Below are positions 37,901 through 50,386 of a DNA stretch of 64,000 bases, in pieces; position 1 is the first letter of the stretch; each line of letters starts with the position of its first letter. The notes under the pieces are model-generated. The model had not been told where the DNA came from, made no database searches, and worked only from the letters and a program-made list of their open reading frames with translations. Both the position numbers and the translations under genes were made by a program. The DNA lies in assembly GCA_036925085.1 (NCBI GenBank), contig JAUPFP010000024.1, positions 1,081,001-1,145,000 of the forward strand, read 5' to 3'. Source of the stretch: Brachycybe producta (taxonomy: Eukaryota; Arthropoda; Diplopoda; Playtdesmida; Andrognathidae).

Positions 37901-40900
37901 TTGAAGAAACGTTTTTTTTTTTTGACGTTTTGAAGGGAAGAGAAAATGAGAGAAAGGGCCGAGAGAAGTTGTCTTTTTTTTGTAACTGTTCTAATATTAC
38001 CATAAAGTAATCTGCCTCGATTAGCATAATGTTATCGTTTCAAATGGTCGCAACCCATAATTGAAGTAACCTTTTACTTGTTTCATTTTTACTTATAGTT
38101 TTTTTCTTCTTCTTCTTCTTCTTCTTCGAGAAATGTAATGTTTTTTTTTCTTTCGAAGTTGGTTGTATGTCAATCACTTGCCACATTTCAAATATTTCTC
38201 CTGAAAGTTACTCTAAATTCAGATGTAGGTCTTTTTTATTATATATATATAAAAGGTGATACTGGTGTTGATGTTGGATGATCATGATGATTCTCTTAGA
38301 ATTTTTGTTGTTGTTGTCTTTGTGTTTGTATTCATTCGTATAGGTTGTTTTTTTTTTCCCCCTCAGTATCTTTTTTATATTCCGGTCGATGAAAAGCTTT
38401 TTACTCGTATCAATTTTACCATCCACATCACAACTGTTGTTCTCTCTTTCTCATTCTTTATTATCAAGTTTTTTTTGGGTGTTGTTGTTACATATCAGCC
38501 ACTGTTATTGTTACAGTTGTCTGTTGCTTGACTTAGAACAAAACAAGAATATTTTTTACAATAATGCACATACTTTTGGTTGTATATCCGGAAACTTAAG
38601 AAAAAGCTTATTATCTGTTAAAAAAAATAGTAGCATCCGGAAACAACATGTGGGCTGGAGCGTATGTAACGAAAACGTGTTCGAGAACCTACTTTTCTCA
38701 AGAAAACAAGCATCTAATGTAGCATACTTTGCTTTCTCGAGAAGATTAAATTGTATATGACGACCTTCAATGTAAACCTCAAAATTTAAAAAAAAGAAAA
38801 TGTCATGTGGTTTCAAATTTGAGAGAGAAAAAAGTAGCAAAATCAAGCAAATCCGGAAATTTCTTTCTCGGTTCTTTACAACATAAAGAAGTAGACTTTA
38901 GTTTACGAACAAAGAGTTTATTAGCATAACAATAAAACATATTTGAATTTGTTTTCGTTTTACTAAATGTTAATTAGGATCACGGTATTCCGATCTATTC
39001 CGGTTATTCGGTATCACCTCATCACGCTGGTGTGTATCCGGTGCACGAAATACTGTACACAGCCTGGAAACACATATGGGATGTGAGAGTTACAAGCACA
39101 GAAGAATATCCACATCTAAGACCACCGTGGCTTCGAAGAGGTTACATCCACAGAAACATAATGGTTCGAAATAGGAAATTCCGATATATTTTATTCAGTT
39201 GTTTCAATTATTCTTTATTGTTGAGGTGAATTTTTCTATTCAGGTTTTGCCGAGACAAACGTGCGGCTTGTACACTCACACCATATTTATTGATGAGTAT
39301 CCAGGAGGTCGACAGAAGCTCGAATCGAGTATTCGAGGTGGAGAATTATTTAGGACAATCGTCTTCAATCCCGTGGGTGTTTTTCTTTCTCGTATTTTTT
39401 TTTTCTCTCTCTTTCTTGACCCTTAAGACAAATATTTATTCAAATAAGAAAAAAAAAAGTGACCAAAACTTATTCTAACACATTTTGTTTGAACCTCTTC
39501 TTACAAGATCAATATTTTCATGACGCATCTGTCGAATTACGGCAACGACAGGCTGGCATTATACACATTTGAATCTGTTGTGAAATTTGTACAATGTTGG
39601 ACAAACTTGAAGTTAATGACTATTCCACCTGTACAACTTGGTGAGAAATACTTCAAAATGTATCCAGATGAAGTGGATCCAATTTGGGTGGTATGTTTTA
39701 ATATATACGACGAGGCTGGGTTTCATTTGTAAAGATCCGGTTATGTAGATGTGTGTTATTTTTCTAGAATCCTTGCGATGATAAAAAGCACTTAAGTATT
39801 TGGGATCCAAAGAAATCCTGTGATCAGCTGCCACAATTTCTTGTTATTGGTCCTCAAAAAACAGGTTTTTTTACTTGGTGAATTTGAAAAACAAAAATGA
39901 TCTTTCTACTAATATACTTTTAACGATAATTTATGACAGGAACCACGGCTTTGTATACTTTTCTTTCGATGCATCCTGCCATTGTGAGCAATTATCCTAG
40001 TCCAGAAACCTACGAAGAAGTTCAGTTCTTTAACAGCAGAAGCTACTTCAAAGGACTGGATTGGTTGGTCTCTTTCAATTTCCTTATTATTTGTATTTTT
40101 CTTTAAAATTGGAAACGTAAAGTGAAAATTTTAAGTTTTATTTATTTAATAAGGTACATGAGTTTCTTTCCGGTTGTTGAGAACTCTTCTTCCAAGTTTC
40201 TTTTCGAGAAAAGTGCTACGTATTTTGATGGTGATCTTGTGCCAATGAGAGCTCACGCTTTACTTCCACGAGCTAAATTGGTAACGATTCTCATCAGTCC
40301 TATGAAAAGGGCTTATTCGTGGTATCAGGTACATACACACACACACAGTTCGTGAATTAGCGTTCGCGTTTTTCTTTTTAACTGATGAAGCTTGATTATG
40401 TATTTCGATTGAATTTCAGCACATCAGGGCACACAAAGACGAGTTGGCTTCTAATTACACTTTCTACGAAGTCGTTACGGCTACGGATCGATCTCCGAGG
40501 AAATTGAGAGAGTTACGTAACCGTTGCCTCTTACCGGGAATGTACGCACAACACATCGAAAGGTGGCTTAATTTCTATCATGCGCAGCAGGTGAGTTCAC
40601 ACTTTTATTAAGAGCTCGATCCATGCTATAATAGAAAGCCACATCCTCTATAATGTTTCAGCAGTTCATGATTATCGATGGAGAACTTCTTCGAACGGAT
40701 CCAGTTTACGTAATGAACAAACTCCAGAGGTTCTTAAAAATCACTCCGTTTTACGACTATGCCGATCACTTGCGGTAACGTAAAGAAGAAGAAGAAGAAG
40801 AGGAATATTTGTTCGCAGATTGAAGTTTTTGATTTTCAGGTATGATCCAAAGAAGGGTTTCTTCTGTCAAGTGCTGAACGGTGATCGTACTAAGTGTCTG

Positions 40901-41062
40901 GGTAAGGGTAAAGGTAGACAGTATCCTCCCATGGACACACAGTCCGAGAAACACCTTCAGGCTTTCTATATGTCACACAACGTTGCATTATCTAAGCTTC
41001 TAACTAAATTGGGACAACCTATTCCCAGTTGGTTGCAGAAAGATCTTAGCGATGGTCAATGA
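28562..41062 (+). CDS. sfl: Heparan sulfate N-deacetylase/N-sulfotransferase (NDST), 3' eleven coding exons
   Basis: Golgi type II membrane enzyme that removes acetyl from GlcNAc in heparan sulfate and then N-sulfates it using PAPS. Exons by GT-AG splicing: 28562-28688, 32604-32719, 38978-39163, 39244-39372, 39508-39690, 39768-39864, 39940-40063, 40154-40328, 40420-40590, 40665-40774, 40840-41062 (TGA). All phases join, giving 1641 nt or 546 residues, close to the matching part of vertebrate NDST1. Seen: the end of the deacetylase half ([39 protein letters not shown]), then the sulfotransferase domain with PAPS loop PQKTGTT (fragment residues 276-282, including the Lys equivalent to the catalytic Lys of NDST1), [17 protein letters not shown] in the 3'-phosphate-binding region, and two Cys (482, 492) spaced as in the family disulfide. 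The 40665 start follows alignment; CAG at 40662 is an alternative of one residue. The N-terminal TM anchor and most of the deacetylase half were not found. The symbol follows the fly orthologue. Confidence 0.96.
29371..29779. repeat. Foldback element in NDST intron
   Basis: Left TACACATATGAGTACGAACG...ACACACGAATGC and right GCATTCGTGTGTCC...CTCATATGTGTGTAC are inverted copies over about 45 bp. Target duplication is not evident. Confidence 0.65.
31745..32230. mobile_element. Two partial family-A copies in NDST intron
   Basis: TGGTTTTAGAAATTAAAAGA (about 31780) with right arm CGATTCTAGTTTTTAAAACA, then a second copy with GTTGATATCTTTCAAAATAA (about 32067) and inverted TTTACTTTGAAAAATATCAA. Confidence 0.6.
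32234..32460. repeat. Palindrome built from TAGGTCACT/AGTGACCTA units
   Basis: TAATCGTAGGTCACTAAGTG at the left and CACTTAGTGACCTACGATTA at the right are exact inverses. Inside, a second pair (CTGTAGGTCACTCAGTGACC and its partner) repeats the motif in both orientations. The ends are TA-flanked, compatible with a Tc1/mariner-type MITE. Confidence 0.8.
33783..34169. mobile_element. TAA-flanked MITE (PIF/Harbinger-like), 387 bp
   Basis: A 28-bp perfect terminal repeat begins AGCCTGGAACACACACGCGG and ends AATTCCGC. TAA is duplicated at 33780-33782 and 34170-34172. A three-base TAA/TWA target fits PIF/Harbinger; the interior is non-coding. Confidence 0.8.
34552..34697. repeat. 146-bp foldback
   Basis: Arms of about 57 bp starting ATGTCGCATCCATTTGGTGT are nearly identical inverses around a short loop. 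No convincing target duplication. Confidence 0.85.
36320..36640. mobile_element. Family-A foldback MITE
   Basis: Arms TTGTAGAAACTAGAAGGGAA and CTACCCTTCTAGTTTTTAAA, GAAAGACAGAATAATAAAAG and end block TTTACACTTAAAATCCGCCT. It directly adjoins the hAT-like insertion. Confidence 0.75.
36991..37505 (-). mobile_element. Non-autonomous Helitron-like element nested in the hAT-like element
   Basis: Minus-strand terminus: hairpin CCCGTCATTTATGACGGG, then TTACCCCACTAG. The body is the inverse of 26685-27217. The right (5') border is approximate. The MITE at 37031-37173 occupies the homologous site. Confidence 0.7.
37031..37173. mobile_element. Promoter-motif MITE subtype, innermost of the nest
   Basis: Arms CAATTGTGCCCAGCATTAGA and ATGCTGGGCACAATTGCCTG, flanked by GCAAAATTC and GATAAATTC, which correspond (inverse) to the duplication at the 27035 copy. 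Confidence 0.85.
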
Positions 41063-41270
41063 CTGGCCGAAGATTTACGATGGTAAGTTTTGCGACTTGG
41101 GTTTGGGTGGTATCTTCGGCACGGTTATTATAAAACTTCAGACGTAACAATTTTTCTTTTTTTTGATCTGTTTGTTTTTCTAGCGTTGATTGTTTCTTGA
41201 ACGCAAACAAATCAAATGAATTTACTCAGTACTACGAGGACCAAGAACTTTAGTAGCAAAACGCGGCTGT

Positions 41271-41276
41271 AATAAA
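41271..41276 (+). promoter_or_regulatory. Candidate poly(A) signal of NDST
   Basis: AATAAA lies about 210 nt after the NDST stop codon and is the first hexamer downstream. It implies a short 3'UTR. A second AATAAA occurs near 41896. No transcript evidence is available. Confidence 0.5.
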
Positions 41277-43222
41277 GCTCGCAAAAATAGCCTTTTATGT
41301 TTTTTTTTAATTTGGCTTACGTTTTTTTGTGATGATGTCGTCGTCTGTGTACGTTTGTTGTCTTCAATTTGTTTTATGAAGAAAAATACCGCACATCATA
41401 ATTTTTTTTTAAAAAAAAAAAAGACATCCAACATCTTTTTTTGATTTCGAGAGTATTTTTTGGGGGCATTTCGGTTGTTGTAAACAGTTCTGCTCAAGAG
41501 ATATGCACGAGTACATAGAGGTAGCTCAACTAAGAACGCTTGCCTGTGAAGCATTTTATGTCATAAGCTAAGTGTTTCCTTAAGAACTAGGTTCTCTTTA
41601 TATAAGTTAGGAGTAGAGAGAGCGGCAACGTTCCTTTGGTCTCATGACAGCTCATTACATGGGAGCGTATGAAAAATGACATCTATGTTAATAAAAATAT
41701 CATTCATAGGTTCTCGTGTAATCGGTTGTCACGTGATTCCTAACGAAAATGGCCGCTTTACCTAACGGTTATTAATGTGAACATTGGAGCGAAATTTCTT
41801 CTCGGTAACATCACAATTCAATGAACAAACAAACAGTGAATAGATCGCCTTGTAAATGAGATTAACCAAAATCGTATTCAAAAACGTTGCTTAAAATAAA
41901 GTTAAACTTAAACCGTGACGCAAGAGAGTAAGTCTACGACTGCGTTTTGAAGTTTCAGTTTGGCTGAAGTAACCGTTTTAGAATACGGCCGGCCGTAAAA
42001 TGTTTTCTTTATAACGAAAAATAAAGATAAACGAAGGCGAGCCGAAAAAAGTGAACCTTGAAGAACAATGAAAGCAAACGTTTTTCTCCAACATGAAGTT
42101 GAGTTACCTCCATGCATATATATATATATATCTTGGTTGATTCTCCAATTTTTTTGTTTCTTTTGGAAATGTATCTCTCGGTATCGGTGTCTTGGATGAT
42201 CGTTTGTCTCCATTTTGCTGGCCAGTGGATCTAGAACCGCATTTCGTACCATTTCTTGTTTTGTTGTGTCGTATACTGTATTACTGTATGTTCATACGGA
42301 TGATAACAGTAGATAGATAGATAGCGATATCCTGTCTTTGTTTTGTTTTGTCACTGTACATATACATATTATTATTATTATTATTATTATGTGATGAAGA
42401 TTTGGGACTATTTTTGTAATACATACAAATTAGAAAATTTGTCAATTTTTAATAGTCAAATTTTCTCCGAAACAAGAGAGAGAAAAAAAGAAGAAAATTT
42501 AGTGTTCCCGAAAGGTATTTATTATTTAGAACTACTTTCGTAATAATAATAATAATTGCAGGAAAATATACATATTTGAATTATGCCACCTGAATACAAA
42601 TTGAAGAAATCAGAGAAGAAGATGAAAAGAAAAAGAACAATGTTGATTGGACCAAAAATACGTTTTATTTGAAGCCTTGTTATAATTTATTAATGCAAGG
42701 AATATCTATATATATATTATATTAGTAGAAATATTTCAAGGCATTTTAATGAGCTCTTTATGTGGCTATGTAGAATTGAAGGTGTTGGTTTTAATTAATT
42801 TTTAGTTTTAAGAGGAGAAGAAGAAGAGAAAAAGTTCGAACGGCTCATATTTTTCGAAAGTGGATACCATAAATATGATTTGCATCTTTCAATGTGTGCT
42901 TTATATAAAACTATTAATTTATTTCATTTTTAACAATGCAATTTCTATTTTCTGTGCAGCTATTTTAGCAGATAAATTCAATGAATTTTAATGCTTTTTT
43001 TTAGTTCTGGGTGGAGAAATTATACTTATAAACAATTTACACTTGAAAGATGAATGAATTTAGCGCAAAAAAATTGCACTTTTTCGAGGGGGAAGTGGGG
43101 AGTCTTCCACTTTTAGTATACATATGAGCATTTGTTCATCATTTTATTTAATGAAATTACAATGTAAAGAATGAAATTTTTAAAAGGACGAAGATTGTGC
43201 AAAATGAACCTGTACATTTTAT

Positions 43223-43785
43223 GTCCATAGTTGTCTAAAGGCGAGTCCACACAGATGCAAATAGTGGAAACATTCTGACCTTCAACATATTTCTGCAGCA
43301 AAATCTTTAGTTGACACATGTCTCAATGCGTTTCTGTTGGTTCTTTTCAAATGGCCCCCTTTTGTTGTGGCTTTCCATTGTGAATGGTAACCTTCAACAA
43401 GCAGCAATATTTGGAGACTTTTGCCGGATGTTTTTCTGGTGTGGACAGTCACCACTAGTTGTTAACTGTATCATTTGGGTATTTGTTTTAAGCGTCGACA
43501 AACGTTTATAGCCCCTATGTGGACATTAGGTTTGAGACTCATGGTGCAACTAGTTGCTGGACACTGTGTGTTTGTGTGACTTCTGTGTAGACACAATGTT
43601 TTAACATGTTTCAGGTTTATGGAAACATCTGCCACCATATTTACATCTGTGGATATGCGGATCTCACTAAGTCCTATGCTTGTAGCTTGAGATACGTATA
43701 TCCACATTTGTGAATATGGTGGCTGGAGACTTATTGCAAAGCGAATGTTTCCATTCGGTTGTATTTTATGTGTGGACACCGCTTA
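43223..43785. repeat. Foldback block with TCCACACA ends
   Basis: Left TAAAGGCGAGTCCACACAGA and right TATGTGTGGACACCGCTTAA are inverted. Internal inverted pairs (TGGAAACATTCTG / GCGAATGTTTCCATTC) also occur. Degraded; no clear target duplication. Confidence 0.55.
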
Positions 43786-44851
43786 ATGACAGTTCAGATG
43801 AGGTGATGGGTCATAGTTTGCTTTTGAAAGCATTGCTGTTGCTGCATTTAAATATAGATGTTGCAAACTCTAAATATCAAAGTTATCTTTGTCTCTAAAT
43901 ATTTTTTCTCCTTTAAATATAGCACATAATGAAAACAAATTATGATAAATGAACAATATAAAAAAAAATTTGAATTATCTTATAATTTGATAGTTATTTG
44001 TGACAACCAAAGTGACGTCAGAAAAATGAAGTCACAACAGAAATGCCTTCACACCTGTACATGTATAAGCTTTGTTTTGTTTTTTCTAAACATTATACAT
44101 GTGTGGTTATTGCTATTAACTAATTTAAAACTATATTTCTCAGCATTCATAACATTGTAGCCTCATATCGTGTACAGATTTGTCTTCCAGAATGCTGTTT
44201 TAATTGAATATCAAGTGTAGAATTTAAAAAAAAAATAAACTTGTGACTTTGAAATCTCAAAGTTTTAAGTTTTTACATTGATTTTATTTTTCTAATTATG
44301 AGATAATTCAAGTTTTTTTTTAGTCGTTTTTTTTGTTTGTGTGTTTTTAATTTTTCTGTAAACACGCTGCTAAAAACTTAGTTAATTTCTGTTTAGAATA
44401 GTTAAGATTTTATGTTTTAGTTGCCACTGCTCAAGTTGCAATAACAAACGAGGACCAATTTGGGGATGTTAGTTTATAACAAAAAATTCACCGAAGGGGG
44501 GGTTGGGGGTGGGTTGTAATGAAATTACGGTGTATGTTAAATATTTGTATACAGTATCTGTATTTACATTTTTTTTAGAGTAGTTTGTGTACTGCTACCT
44601 CTTTTTATTATTATTTCCTCACTTATATATATATTAGTGAATAATATTAGCTTTTAATTTTTGTGCAAAAATGATGACAAAATAAACTTAGGGCCTGTAG
44701 AAATTATAAAATAATCAAATTTAGACTAACAATTTACTACTTATGTTGTAAAATAACTACAATGAAATCGATTCAAGTGATATTTATTATTTTGTATGTG
44801 ACACGTTTGTTTGTTTCTTCAGGAAATGATATTTGGTTTGTTCCAACTGGG

Positions 44852-44963
44852 GCGATTCTAATAGGGATGACGCCAAGGGTTGGAGGTGGAGGCTAGCAGG
44901 GATGTGGAAGTCACTGCTAAGCCTCCACCTCCAACCTTTGGCGTCATCACTGTTAGAATCGTC
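44852..44963. repeat. 112-bp inverted repeat
   Basis: GCGATTCTAATAGGGATGAC and GTCATCACTGTTAGAATCGT are near-inverses, enclosing inverted GGTTGGAGGTGGAGGCTAGC/GCTAAGCCTCCACCTCCAAC. A half-like piece (GAGGGTTGGAAGTGGAGGCT) occurs near 9400. Confidence 0.8.
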
Positions 44964-45067
44964 ACAAAATAAGTCATCTCAGCTGGATACAACCTAATAT
45001 TTCTCTAAATGACAAGTCTAGTTATTTTTTTTAGCTATTAATTATGGCTAGATATTTTTATAGTTGC

Positions 45068-45247
45068 TTCACCATAAGAAGAAGCTTGTGACGTCAGAAT
45101 AGTTGACAAACAATTTAGGATTGTGTCGTTTTTTTGTCTGATGATATAGAACCCCCATTTGTTTGAAGGCTGATATCATCTCTTTTCTATCAGACTAAAA
45201 TGACAATCCTAAATTTTTTTGTTAACCCCTCTGACGTCACAAGGTTC
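45068..45247. repeat. 180-bp foldback MITE
   Basis: GTGACGTCAGAATAGTTGAC with TTTAGGATTGT at the left, and ACAATCCTAAA with CTCTGACGTCACAAGGTTCC at the right, form inverted arms. TGACGTCA is present in both arms. Confidence 0.7.
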
Positions 45248-47243
45248 CTCTCACAGTGAGGCAATTATATTATATTGATGACGATGATCTTATTATGTTT
45301 TTATTTTAATCATTTTTTTTTATTAATGGCCTCCTCTCTCTTTCATTTGTATAATTTAGTATTGAAGGGAAAAAAAGCACATTCTGAAGAAGAAAAAAAA
45401 AAGAGCTTCTGAGAAGTTCGTTTGTTAAAATATTATGCCTTTGTAATGGTTGTGTATTTTCCTGATATCATATTGTTCATGTTTTCATACGTGTTTGTGT
45501 CTGTTTGTCTAATTCAAATGATGTTTCCATTTTTCAAAGTGATTTAATAATAATATGCCCATTATACATAATCTTTTCCATGTTTTAGCAGTAGGTTAGT
45601 TTCACTAAAATTAACCACCATTCTTACAAAAGTATTCATGCAATTGGAGACCACATTGCTTTTTATATATATATTTCTATATATTTTGAGTTAAGCTTAC
45701 TATAATTTATATTTCATTATTATTTTTGTCTGATTGGCTCAACCTAGCAAAATGTTGCTATTTGAACAACCTTAATTTTGAACAATTTTATCCTTTATTT
45801 AAATTGAAGAAATATTTTTTTTTTGTGGCCAGTCATTCACCGTTTTTGGATTACATAAAAGTTAAAAGCATAAAAGTTTAAAATGAAAAATTAGTCTAAT
45901 TTTAATCTAGACACCAATTTTATAGGTTAAGATCACACAAGCAAAAAAGATTCAACTAAAAATGGAATTTGAATTTCATTCTATTTACTTGGCTTGAAAG
46001 TCGACAGAAAAAAAAGAGGATTTTTTTACATTAGTTTTGAAGTGATATCTATTGTAATGTGCAAGAAGAACCCTTTAAACGCAAAGGAAAGCAGAAACTA
46101 TACAGATTTTAATTTCTATTTTATGCTTGTTTTAAGCATGTGTGCACTACACTGAATGTCTAAACTTCATAAATAAGTATTTCTTTTAATTTGACATATT
46201 TTCACATGAATTTTAAGATTGTGATCTTAGCCAATTTCTTTTGAGAAAAGTAAATGTTTTACTTAAATGAAATTGTGCTAGATTTTTGCATAAATAATTC
46301 TAATCAATATTCAACTAACGAATTCAAAAGATAATCTAAAGATTGATCATTGAATTTCTTTTAGTTTTTTGTGGTTTGTGCCAATGTTTTTTATTGTAAA
46401 TTTACAATTTAAGCTTTACTTTTATGTTTTTTTTTTTTCTTTTAGTTTTTTTTTGGCATTTTTATTGATGAAAATGATGTGAATACTTTTTTTTAAGAAA
46501 AAGGAATTACCAAATTGTGTAGCTGTTTTAATGGCAGCTCTCCCCTTTAGCTTTTTTGATGTTGGCAATTTCCATAATAAAAAATACGATGCCGATTGTT
46601 AACATTTGACAAACTTTCTATTACTGTGTTGTGTTTTTTTTACATTTGATAATTTTAGATTTTTATTATATTTTAGGTGGCCTTTAAGGTTGTTGGGGTC
46701 ATACACATTTCTTTTGTTAATATTACATTTTGTGTATTTATCAAAGGCGAGGGTGTTCCAATAACTTGGAATAATGGTTTTTAATGATGTGTCTACCTGA
46801 AAGTTTTTTTTCTTCCACAATATTCTTTATTTTACTCCATCAAGTGCTACATTTATCGAATGGGCTTGTTTTGTTTAATTTACTGTCATAACTGTCAAAC
46901 AGAAGTTGAACAAATTGCCTTTTTTTTTCTCTTTTCATCTTAATGAAAAATTGAGGTACTTTTACTTTTTTATTTTACTTTACAAAAGGACGTTCAGAAA
47001 TAACTAAAAAAAATGTTTCAAAACTCATTTTGAAGTACGGCCATATGTACTTTTGAAGGAGCTGTTGTGTGGCTTGTTTCCGAACATTTAAGAATTTCTT
47101 TGATTTAACATAAATTTATGTCAATGCTAACATCATCAAAAGTAAGTTATTTTAAGAGTTTAAAATTTGTGCAATATCAATAGTGAAACGTTTTGTTTTG
47201 AAATATTTAGACGTTGAGCGCCGGATTCGTTTTACGGCCTCGA

Positions 47244-49828
47244 ATGTCACTTTCAAGAAGACGGAATCGTAGAGTTACTTTTGTCTATCAAGACTCATGG
47301 CCAGATGAAAAAGTATCCAAACCTCCAAAGAAATTATCTCTTATTACGGAAGCTGAGGATGATGACATGGCTAATAGCAACATCCTTTTATTGAGGAAAG
47401 TTTTTGATAAGGAAAACTCTGTTTTTGTGAAGATCATTTGGGCTTCGGTCATTTTATCGTGTTTTGCACTCACAGTAGCTCAAATCTCTGACAGATTACG
47501 ATACTTCATGTCGGAACCGGTGTCAGTAAACGTTCAGATCGAACGTAATTCATCTATGGAATTTCCTCAGGTTACAATGTGTAACAAGTCACCGTTCAGA
47601 GCAACTGCGGTACGAGAACTTAAAGTGAAATTGGGCCAAATTCAAAATGTTCCTCCCGAGCGCCTCACTATGAACGACCTTTTGGATTATTACGACGTCC
47701 ATTACCTGTGGCGTGCCACTGGCTATAACATACCAGAAAAAATACGAGAAGTGAGATGAAAAGATATTCATTTAATTTCTTTTAAATGTGTTTCAGGCCT
47801 CAGGCGATTTTCGTACTCTGGTTATGTTGCGTTGTAGAAAGTAGAATGGGTAACTGAATGACTTATTGGTATTTTCATGTTGATATCTTTCTAAGTAAAC
47901 TTTTTATAGCCGAATATTTTTTAAAAAATATCTACTCATCAGTACTTAAAGTTGGTTTATTTTTAAACTCGCAAAAAAAAGCTTATTTTAAAATAGATCA
48001 ACATGAAAATACCCCTTAAGTGATTGAACTACCCTTCTAGTTTCTAAAACACGTTAAAGTTTGTCTTTATTTTGGGGTTGAACGACAGAATAATCAAGAG
48101 TTTGAGGGACATTTATACTTTTAAATCTCCATTTTATTCTACAGTGTTACGTGTATCGTTCCGAAACTTGTATGAAATATGGGAATTGGACACCGTTGTT
48201 CACAATTCTGGGGTTATGCTACACCTATAAATTTGGTGTGTAGACCAAAGTGTTGTTTGAATTTGATTCATTTTTATGTTTTTTGTTATTTAGTATATCT
48301 TCTATATTTGTTTGTACTACAGAGCATAATATGTTTGCTTCCGGTCCGTATCAATCCTTGTACTTCGTTCTCGAACCAGACGAAGAAGTTACGTTGGGTT
48401 CAAAAGGATGGAAAGTATCTGTTTTGTTCATCACTTTTTTAAGAAAAACATTTATTCAGTTTATTATTATAATTATTTCTTAAATATTTAGTTACTGATA
48501 CATCATAATAGAGAGTATTCTGGTCTTGCTGTTCGTACTGATGCCCTCACATTGTATCCGAATACAAGAACGGATGTTGTTGTTGAACTCAGAAAGGTCA
48601 GCAGCTTTTGAATTCGAATCAGAATGTCTATGGCATAGGGACAATTTAGCGGCTGAAAAAGGCTGTACTCATCGTGACGAGGGTTGTAGGTGGAAGTTAG
48701 CTGTTATAGAATTATGTACATTATTACAATACCAAGTATGCCGGTAATTTACGCCATGAGACCAAATTACATAGAAGCATTGGTAGTCTTGATCTCCACC
48801 CTTCATCATCGTTTGAGATGTGGAACACAAATTTAATTCAAAAGTAGCATAAGAAATGCATTGTCAAAGTTACCTGTTATCTCATACCATAAAAACTAAC
48901 TTGCAAAGGTAAAATTTAGTTACAAATATAAATTATATGATTTGTAAAGGAAAAAAAACGGCACCCATATAAATGCCGACATCATTTGGAAGTGAATTCT
49001 AGTGTCGAATCAACTTAGATACAAATGACCAAAGAAAATATGAGTATTGTTTCTTGCAAGATCTATAGTAGTTGGGATTTTTTTTCCAGAACTCCCACAA
49101 TATTTTTTGTTTAGAATATTGAATTATTGATGCTGAAGTTAACATTCCAAACTGCCAACCTGTTCTAAAGCCTGTTATGAAAGAAAGTTTTTTTTTTCCG
49201 TGTCACTCATTAAAATGGTAAATTTATTTTAGTTTCGTACAATGAACACAAAGTTGAAACCTTGCAATGCCGATCTTTCGTACCAAGCATCAACTTGTAT
49301 GGCTTACTGTCTTTTTAATTTCATTGCAAGGAACGTTTCGTGTCGGTTAGTATTATTCATTCTTAAGTGATTTTCTCTCTTTTTGATTTTTTTTTTTCAT
49401 TCTTACATTTATTTTAAACTTAAAGACTTCCAAACATGGATTTACCAAATTACCCGGTCTGTAATACATCTAAATTGCACAACAAGGCATACGCTTTACA
49501 CGACGAAAACCTATCGGAAGAGAGTTCTTGGAATTCTCGTCAGTGTAATTGTCCTCGTCAATGTCGCGAAAATATTTTCAGTACAAAGAACGACATCCGA
49601 TGGTGGCCGAACAATAACCGAACCGTAGTGAGAGTTTATTTCGAGGATTTGATGTACGAATCCGTAGAAGAGACACTCGCTTACGGTCTTGTCTCGTTGC
49701 TTAGTGACACTGGAGGTATTCTCGGCCTTTTTTTAGGTGCATGTGTCCTTACCATTTTTGAATTCGTAGAGGCTTTAGCCTCTATAGTCAAGAAAAAAGT
49801 TATAAAGTGGACAGTAAGGTTTCATTAG
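47244..49828 (+). CDS. DEG/ENaC/ASIC-type channel subunit, upstream tandem copy
   Basis: Amiloride-sensitive-type cation channel of the plasma membrane; the family forms trimers with two TM helices per subunit. Exons: 47244-47750, 48145-48235, 48323-48414, 48492-48596, 49233-49345, 49426-49828 (TAG), giving 436 residues. TM1 is about residues 60-80. The post-TM1 signature FPQVTMCN (107-114), a Cys-rich extracellular domain with CNCPRQC, VRVYFEDLMYES and the pre-TM2/TM2 segment LLSDTGGILGLFLGACVLTI (about 393-412) identify the family. It is shorter than ASICs (about 510 residues). Two oddities: the His-Gly gating motif before TM1 is replaced by Leu-Leu, and the G-x-S filter reads G-A-C. The first ATG in the open frame is used. 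The frame stays open back to an ATTTAG at 47210, so an upstream coding exon starting at 47211 is possible. The ligand or stimulus cannot be told from sequence. Confidence 0.93.
47820..48135. mobile_element. Family-A MITE filling intron 1 of the upstream channel gene
   Basis: CATGTTGATATCTTTCTAAG, the inverted AGATCAACATGAAAATACCC, CTACCCTTCTAGTTTCTAAA and AACGACAGAATAATCAAGAG occupy most of the 394-nt intron 47751-48144, up to ten bases before the splice acceptor. Confidence 0.8.
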
Positions 49829-50386
49829 TTTTAATTATGCATGAGTTTCTTGTTTGAATTAGAACAAGAAATGTAAAAATTCGTGTCTCTCCCCTCCCCC
49901 CTTTACTTCAACAATTTTGAAGTGTGACACTTGAGACCAAATACTTAACGTGTAGATAAGATATAAGACAAGAAATAAAATTTAGATCCACATAGACACA
50001 TTCACTCAATTGTGTCCACTTGAATTGGAAAAGGAAGAAAAGCACTTGAATATTTCAAAATAATTGTGCGATTGTCAATTCCTTGTTGTCACAATCACAC
50101 CTTATAATAACATAACATATTTTGTTTGTTCGTAATTTGCATTGTTTTTCAATGCAACTCATTGCAACTTTTTCAATTTCTAAATAAATACAACTTTATT
50201 CACATCAGTAATGAGTTGTACACACTTTTTTATAAAAGACGTTCATAAATTATTTTATTTCAAACCATTTTTTGAATTAGAAGTTCATTTTATAAACTAA
50301 CAGTTCCGAACAAAACATTTTCGTCAACTTTGATATACATATGTCATAAAATTACTATTTGAAGTTAACTATTGTTAAGTGTAATA
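49829..50386 (+). other. Short spacer between the two channel genes
   Basis: The 558-bp gap holds the 3'UTR of the first gene and any promoter or 5'UTR of the second. It is AT-rich. I see no TATA box in a convincing place and no transposon. If the second gene has its own promoter it must be here or in the upstream gene. Transcription of the pair as one unit cannot be excluded. Confidence 0.6.
49974..49979 (+). promoter_or_regulatory. Candidate poly(A) signal, upstream channel gene
   Basis: AATAAA lies about 145 nt after the stop, within the short spacer before the next channel gene. A second AATAAA occurs near 50184. Confidence 0.5.

Larger units (their letters stand above)
32720..38977 (+). 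other. NDST intron (6.3 kb), richest in nested elements
   Basis: Phase-0 intron with GTAAGA donor and TTAG acceptor. It contains a TAA-flanked foldback element (33783-34169), a 146-bp palindrome (34552-34697), a family-A MITE (36320-36640), a hAT-like element carrying a Helitron-like insertion (36663-37629), and CTC and TTC microsatellites (about 35790-35815 and 38105-38128). Short open frames in it are low complexity and show no conserved domain. Confidence 0.75.
41063..47210. other. Intergenic region between NDST and the channel pair
   Basis: It begins with the NDST 3'UTR. It then holds a GATA-type microsatellite (about 42311-42325), a TTA run (about 42368-42390), a foldback block (43223-43785), a 110-bp inverted repeat (44852-44963) and another foldback (45068-45247). 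The rest is AT-rich and featureless to me. Frames there show no conserved domain. Confidence 0.65.

Noticed and set aside
40662..40664. Alternative acceptor adding one Gln to NDST (YHAQQ-Q-F)
   Set aside because: Alignment with the family spacing favours 40665; a NAGNAG-type variation remains possible.
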